Source: Candidatus Hydrogenedens terephthalaticus JGI OTU-1 (GTDB taxonomy: Bacteria; Hydrogenedentota; Hydrogenedentia; Hydrogenedentales; Hydrogenedentaceae). From it: a stretch of 9,874 bases of DNA. Location of the stretch: NCBI GenBank assembly GCA_000493945.1, contig AWNW01000007.1:1-9874 (forward strand), written 5' to 3'. The notes beneath the pieces were generated by a model. The model saw only the letters and a program-made list of their open reading frames with translations. It ran no database searches and had not been told where the DNA came from. Below are positions 6,511-9,874 of the stretch, piece by piece (position 1 is the first letter of the stretch; each line of letters opens with the position of its first letter). The position numbers were made by a program, and so were the translations under genes.

Positions 6511-8217
6511 TCAATGTTTTTCAGTCATAAGTCGCCATTCATTTTGATATTTTTCATAAAGACTGAATACCTCTATTGGAATTTGTTTTTTCATATCTTC
6601 GATATCTGGTAATTCCGGGTTCAAAAATATGGCGGTATCCAGATAGCATACTGCGGGCTTCCACAATTCTTTTTTTATGAAATATTTTGCTTCTTTTATA
6701 AATATTTTTGCCAATTCTTTTTTAACATCTTCATTTTCAAATCTTTTAATGTTAGTCAAATTATATTTCTTGAATATTGGTAGTATTTCGTTTTTCAGTA
6801 TATCGGGTCTTATAAAATCTTTATCTCCCCAGAGATCTGTCCAATATAATCTTCCATCATAGCCAGAAGATAATGCATACCACCCTAAATTTTTCCATCG
6901 TGCAATTTGATGCCATTCACGGTTTAAATATATCGTAGAAAAATTTAAGACAAAGTAAAGTATTACTATAATTATCGGAAGTATCATCTTTACATATTGG
7001 CTTGAAATATATTTTTTAAATGGATTTTCTGTATTTTTTACATAGAAATTAAACAATCCCATAATTGAACACCAGAATAAACATCCTGTTGTGATATATC
7101 GTGATGATAAAGCCTGTCCTAATCCCATACCTGATCTTCCCATTGCAAGTAGTACTCCACTAAATAGTGCAAATAAAGAAAGACTTTTCCAGAAGAAATA
7201 TTCATCTGCATTTGCGTTTAGGCTTCTTTTTTCAAACAATATTTGTTTGTTTTTTTCAAACTTACAAACATGGACATTATTAACAATTATATTTTTTGAT
7301 TTGTAAAGCAGGAATATCCATAAAACAAGTCCAGTTATCCCAAATAAATAAGATATTACATTGATGTTAGGTAACTTGTTTCCGTGCCATGGAGGTGTAA
7401 ATAAGAAACCTGATAATGGGCTACTAATGTAAAGAATGAAGTATAAAAATTTGTGCATTAATCCTGTATCTGCATTTGTTTTTGAAATAGATGGGGTGTG
7501 ATAGTTTGTAAAATAAAATGATATAACGGCTACAGCACAAAGTATCCATATAAGAAGAAGTATATAATTTTTTCTTGTTTTCGCTATTTTATAAATTAGT
7601 AGGGGTAAAGAAGTAAACCAGATTAACAATCCATTTGCAAAGGAGTATGATGCCATTGTTGTTAATATGGTACAAACAACTAATGTTAATACATTCATCT
7701 GATATTTAAACATGATAAACAAAACTAAAATGCATAGTAGATTTGTAAAAAACATCATAAGTTGCAGTCCCCAAACCCAGTTTTCCATTTGAGACCAGGA
7801 AAATAGTAGTAGAGCCACATAACAGAGAATTAGAAATTTCATTTTTTCATTTTTTGAATTGCCTGATTGTCCGTAATCTAATTTTTCTTTGTTATTGGAG
7901 ATTATTATATGTGCAAGAATTAGAAATTGGACGATAACGAATATAAGACTAGAATAAAGAATAGAAAATTCGTTCCAGGAGGTTATTTTTGCTAATCCCA
8001 GAGTAATAATTCTTGGGAAAAAGGGTCTATGATTATTTTGTAAGAAAAATAAATCCGTTATAGAAAGTGTCCCCTGACTTAATTTATCATATAGAGGAAG
8101 GTATAATATTTCATCCCAATATGGAAAATGGTAACCATATTTATATATAAGGATAGCAGTGGTAATTACAGGGAGTATTATTCCAAAAAAGTAAATAACA
8201 TATTTCGTATATTTCAT
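6511..8217 (-). CDS. Multi-pass membrane protein of uncharacterised family, GT-C-like
   Basis: The 568-residue product has about ten or eleven hydrophobic segments, roughly at 5-25, 85-107, 128-142, 152-170, 176-206, 218-237, 256-274, 286-305, 342-358, 376-392 and 410-430. The first extracytoplasmic loop carries WDE (34-36) and NNHRPFFPR (61-69). Later motifs are SQMENWVWGLQ (142-152), YSFANGLL (191-198) and GRSGMG with SSRY (360-374). I recognise this set from uncharacterised bacterial membrane proteins. An acidic motif in loop one with a long multi-helix body resembles GT-C glycosyltransferases that use polyprenyl-linked sugars, but that function is inferred. The soluble tail (about 435-568) includes helices near 500-535 resembling one TPR-like unit. 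The ATG at 8217 has GAGG seven bases upstream. It precedes ileS on the same strand and is divergent from hpf. Confidence 0.75.
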   Translation of the reverse strand: MKYTKYVIYFFGIILPVITTAILIYKYGYHFPYWDEILYLPLYDKLSQGTLSITDLFFLQNNHRPFFPRIITLGLAKITSWNEFSILYSSLIFVIVQFLILAHIIISNNKEKLDYGQSGNSKNEKMKFLILCYVALLLFSWSQMENWVWGLQLMMFFTNLLCILVLFIMFKYQMNVLTLVVCTILTTMASYSFANGLLIWFTSLPLLIYKIAKTRKNYILLLIWILCAVAVISFYFTNYHTPSISKTNADTGLMHKFLYFILYISSPLSGFLFTPPWHGNKLPNINVISYLFGITGLVLWIFLLYKSKNIIVNNVHVCKFEKNKQILFEKRSLNANADEYFFWKSLSLFALFSGVLLAMGRSGMGLGQALSSRYITTGCLFWCSIMGLFNFYVKNTENPFKKYISSQYVKMILPIIIVILYFVLNFSTIYLNREWHQIARWKNLGWYALSSGYDGRLYWTDLWGDKDFIRPDILKNEILPIFKKYNLTNIKRFENEDVKKELAKIFIKEAKYFIKKELWKPAVCYLDTAIFLNPELPDIEDMKKQIPIEVFSLYEKYQNEWRLMTEKH

Positions 8218-8384
8218 ATAGGAGCCTCGTTTGTTTTATGCGTTATTCTTATGTTTTTATTTACCGATTATAAATGTGTGACTTATAGAAATTCCATCGT
8301 TTGAACTATTTTTTAATCCTTTGGTATTATTTTGCGTTAAAATATAAAAAGGAATAATAAATTAGATAAAGGAGTGATAAATCA
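8218..8384. promoter_or_regulatory. Divergent promoter region between membrane gene and hpf
   Basis: Toward the membrane gene, a perfect TATAAT lies on the minus strand at 8272-8267, about 50 bases before its ATG, with no good -35. Toward hpf, TTGGTA (8321-8326) and TATAAA (8343-8348) are separated by 16 bases, a fair sigma-70-like pair. The hpf ribosome site AAGGAGTGAT (8369-8378) is nearly fully complementary to the 16S rRNA tail and ends six bases before the ATG, suggesting strong translation. I see no small gene or riboswitch here. Confidence 0.45.
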
Positions 8385-8960
8385 ATGAATGTAAAAATCA
8401 CAGGTAGACACATGGAAATGTCCGACGCATTGAAGAGTTATATTGAAAATGCACTTAACAAGTTAACCAACCATTTTGATAAGATTATAAATGCGGATGT
8501 TGTGCTGGATGTAGAAAAACATAGACACATTTGTGAAATAAATATAAATGCAAATGGTATGCGAATACACAGTAAAGAAATATCCAATGATATGTATGCA
8601 TCCGTAGACGCAGTTATAGAGAAATTAGACCGACAAGTTCGCAAATTCAAGGATAAAATAAAAAATCATAAACCACGCAGTTATGAAGAAACACGAAAAT
8701 ATAAACATGTAATCCTTGAGGTTAAAGATGAAACTGAAAAGGGAGAAAGTGTTCAAGAGGATGAGTTGCCTGTAATTCCTCATGAAATTATCCATAGAGA
8801 ACAAATTGTATTAAAGCCCATGTCAGTTGATGAAGCATTAATGCAGATACAACTTTTAGAAGAACCTTTCCTTGTATTTATTAATGTTGAGACTTCACAG
8901 GTAAATGTATTGTATCCAAGGGGAAACAATACTTACGGATTAATAGAACCACAATTTTAG
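8385..8960 (+). CDS. hpf: Long-form ribosome hibernation promoting factor
   Basis: The 191-residue product has both parts of long HPF. Residues 1 to about 97 match the RaiA/HPF ribosome-binding domain: it opens MNVKITGRHMEMSDALKSYI, and basic residues cluster at 79-97. That domain binds the 30S decoding region and blocks mRNA and tRNA. A charged linker (about 98-135) leads to the C-terminal dimerisation domain at 136-190. This domain shows LKPMSVDEALMQIQLL (143-158), FLVFINVET (162-170) and YGLIEP (184-189), the pattern that pairs two 70S ribosomes into a 100S dimer. A short-form factor such as E. coli HPF would lack this half. The ribosome site is very strong. hprK follows 91 bases downstream on the same strand. 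Hibernation and HPr-kinase genes are neighbours in many non-Firmicutes bacteria, often near rpoN or PTS-like genes. Confidence 0.95.
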   Translation: MNVKITGRHMEMSDALKSYIENALNKLTNHFDKIINADVVLDVEKHRHICEININANGMRIHSKEISNDMYASVDAVIEKLDRQVRKFKDKIKNHKPRSYEETRKYKHVILEVKDETEKGESVQEDELPVIPHEIIHREQIVLKPMSVDEALMQIQLLEEPFLVFINVETSQVNVLYPRGNNTYGLIEPQF

Positions 8961-9008
8961 GTATATTTATAATATAATAATAAAAATTAATAATATTAGG
9001 ATTGGTTC

Positions 9009-9023
9009 TCTCAATTAGTGAGA
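9009..9023 (+). repeat. Short perfect inverted repeat ahead of hprK
   Basis: TCTCA (9009-9013) and TGAGA (9019-9023) are exact reverse complements around five bases. The right arm overlaps the GTGAG that would serve the alternative hprK start at 9031. It may be chance in AT-rich sequence, or a small operator or masking stem. The rest of the hpf-hprK spacer is nearly pure A/T with no clear terminator. Confidence 0.25.
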
Positions 9024-9051
9024 TTAATGAATGTGGGAATATGATTTACAG

Positions 9052-9874
9052 ATGAATTTTAGAAAAAGGGGGTCTATTCCTGTAGCCTCACTCTTCAAAG
9101 AATCCATTTCATCAGAACTGGGGTTAAAAATCATTGCAGGGTTTCAAGGTATTCGTAGGGAGGTATTTACCGCCGATGTAAATCGTCCCGGTTTGGCTTT
9201 GACAGGTTATTTAGAGTATTTTGCAAATGATAGAATTCAGGTTTTAGGTAATACAGAAATACATTACATTGAACGGCTCTCCCCTGCTGAAATTGAAAAT
9301 CGCTTACAATACATGTTTTCATTTGAAATTCCTGCGTTTCTTCTATCTCGTTCATTAGTTCCGCCTCAAATATTTTTGGATATTTGTAATCGTCATGGTG
9401 TCCCTGTACTTCAGTCAAACCTTACAACTGACCAGGTAATTAGTAAGACAATTTTATTCCTTGCTGAAAAGTTTGCACCGGAAACAACCATACATGGGAC
9501 AGTGGTAGATTGCTATGGTATTGGAGTAATTATCGTTGGTGAATCAGGAATCGGTAAAAGTGAAACTGCTCTTGAACTTGTTGAGAGGGGTCATCGTCTT
9601 GTTGTTGATGATGTAGTTAGATTGAGAAAAGGTATAGAAGATATTGTAATCGCCGAGAGTGACCCCCAATTAGAGCATTACATGCATATTCGAGGTATCG
9701 GTGTAGTAGATGTATTGTCTGTCTATGGTGCGGGTAGAATTCGTAGAAGGAAACAGGTGGGACTTGTTATAGAACTTGTAGAAAAAATGGAAGATTATCA
9801 TATTATTTTAGATGTATGGCCAGAGAAAGAGATATTAAATGTAAAAGTTCCTTATTTAAAAGTCCCAGTAGGAC
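9052..9874 (+). CDS. hprK: HPr kinase/phosphorylase, 3' end cut by window edge
   Basis: The 274 visible residues run off the window, with perhaps 35-50 missing. The N-terminal domain has NRPGLALTGYLEYF (44-57) and RIQVLG (61-66). The kinase domain begins near His148 and has the Walker A motif GESGIGKS (163-170), RGHRLVVDD (179-187) and IRGIGVVDV (213-221), the HprK signature. Family role: ATP-dependent phosphorylation and reverse dephosphorylation of HPr (or an HPr-like protein) at a serine, linking carbon or energy state to regulation. The key His, P-loop Lys169 and Asp186/187 are present, so the enzyme looks active. The start is uncertain: ATG 9052 opens just before the conserved domain but has only a weak GGGA 13 bases upstream. 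In-frame ATG 9031 adds seven residues and has GTGAG (9018-9022) eight bases upstream; a TGA immediately precedes it. Probably co-transcribed with hpf. Confidence 0.94.
   Translation, partial: MNFRKRGSIPVASLFKESISSELGLKIIAGFQGIRREVFTADVNRPGLALTGYLEYFANDRIQVLGNTEIHYIERLSPAEIENRLQYMFSFEIPAFLLSRSLVPPQIFLDICNRHGVPVLQSNLTTDQVISKTILFLAEKFAPETTIHGTVVDCYGIGVIIVGESGIGKSETALELVERGHRLVVDDVVRLRKGIEDIVIAESDPQLEHYMHIRGIGVVDVLSVYGAGRIRRRKQVGLVIELVEKMEDYHIILDVWPEKEILNVKVPYLKVPVG

Noticed and set aside
8066..8078. Third GGGGACA-like motif (minus strand) inside the membrane gene
   Set aside because: It encodes part of the LSQGTLS segment in frame and has no palindromic partner, so it is probably chance.
8322..8336. 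Sigma-54-like TGG...TTGC element upstream of hpf
   Set aside because: The distance between the GG and GC dinucleotides is nine bases rather than the required ten, and the element otherwise matches poorly. A sigma-70-like pair fits better.
9167..9418. Minus-strand open frame opposite hprK
   Set aside because: It is antisense to the conserved N-terminal domain of HprK and has no recognisable protein motif.

Overview
The window is AT-rich bacterial chromosome, with strong A/T bias at third codon positions and between genes. It carries seven protein genes and no RNA genes, insertion sequences, CRISPR arrays or phage genes that I can see. No gene-free stretch exceeds about 170 bases. The lineage cannot be fixed from the sequence. 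An RlpA-type cell-wall protein points to a diderm. A long-form HPF next to HprK, and a type-2 (eukaryote-like) IleRS, occur together in several non-Firmicutes phyla, including PVC-type and Hydrogenedentes-like groups. That placement is inference only.

Layout, left to right. (1) A minus-strand hemW-type radical SAM gene. Beyond its 3' end lies a short GGGGACA...TGTCC inverted repeat. (2) About 95 bases of very AT-rich sequence, which probably serves hemW and a plus-strand pair in opposite directions. The pair is a CinA-family gene and a small RlpA-like double-psi beta-barrel gene with a strong, possibly hairpin-masked, ribosome binding site. (3) Two minus-strand genes that converge on rlpA with only 10 bases between stop codons: a full-length type-2 isoleucyl-tRNA synthetase and, upstream of it, a large multi-pass membrane protein. 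The membrane protein belongs to a recurring but functionally uncharacterised family with glycosyltransferase-C-like features. (4) A divergent 167-base intergenic region leading into plus-strand hpf (long form) and hprK. The window edge cuts off the C-terminus of hprK.

Most of the window is housekeeping: heme trafficking, nucleotide/NAD repair, tRNA charging, ribosome hibernation and HPr-kinase signalling. The points of interest are within proteins. The CinA C-terminal (PncC-like) domain has lost its nucleophile motif. The RlpA homologue has Met where E. coli RlpA has His131. The membrane protein has conserved-looking acidic and HR motifs in its first extracytoplasmic loop and a helical tail. 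I found no convincing new multi-gene system.
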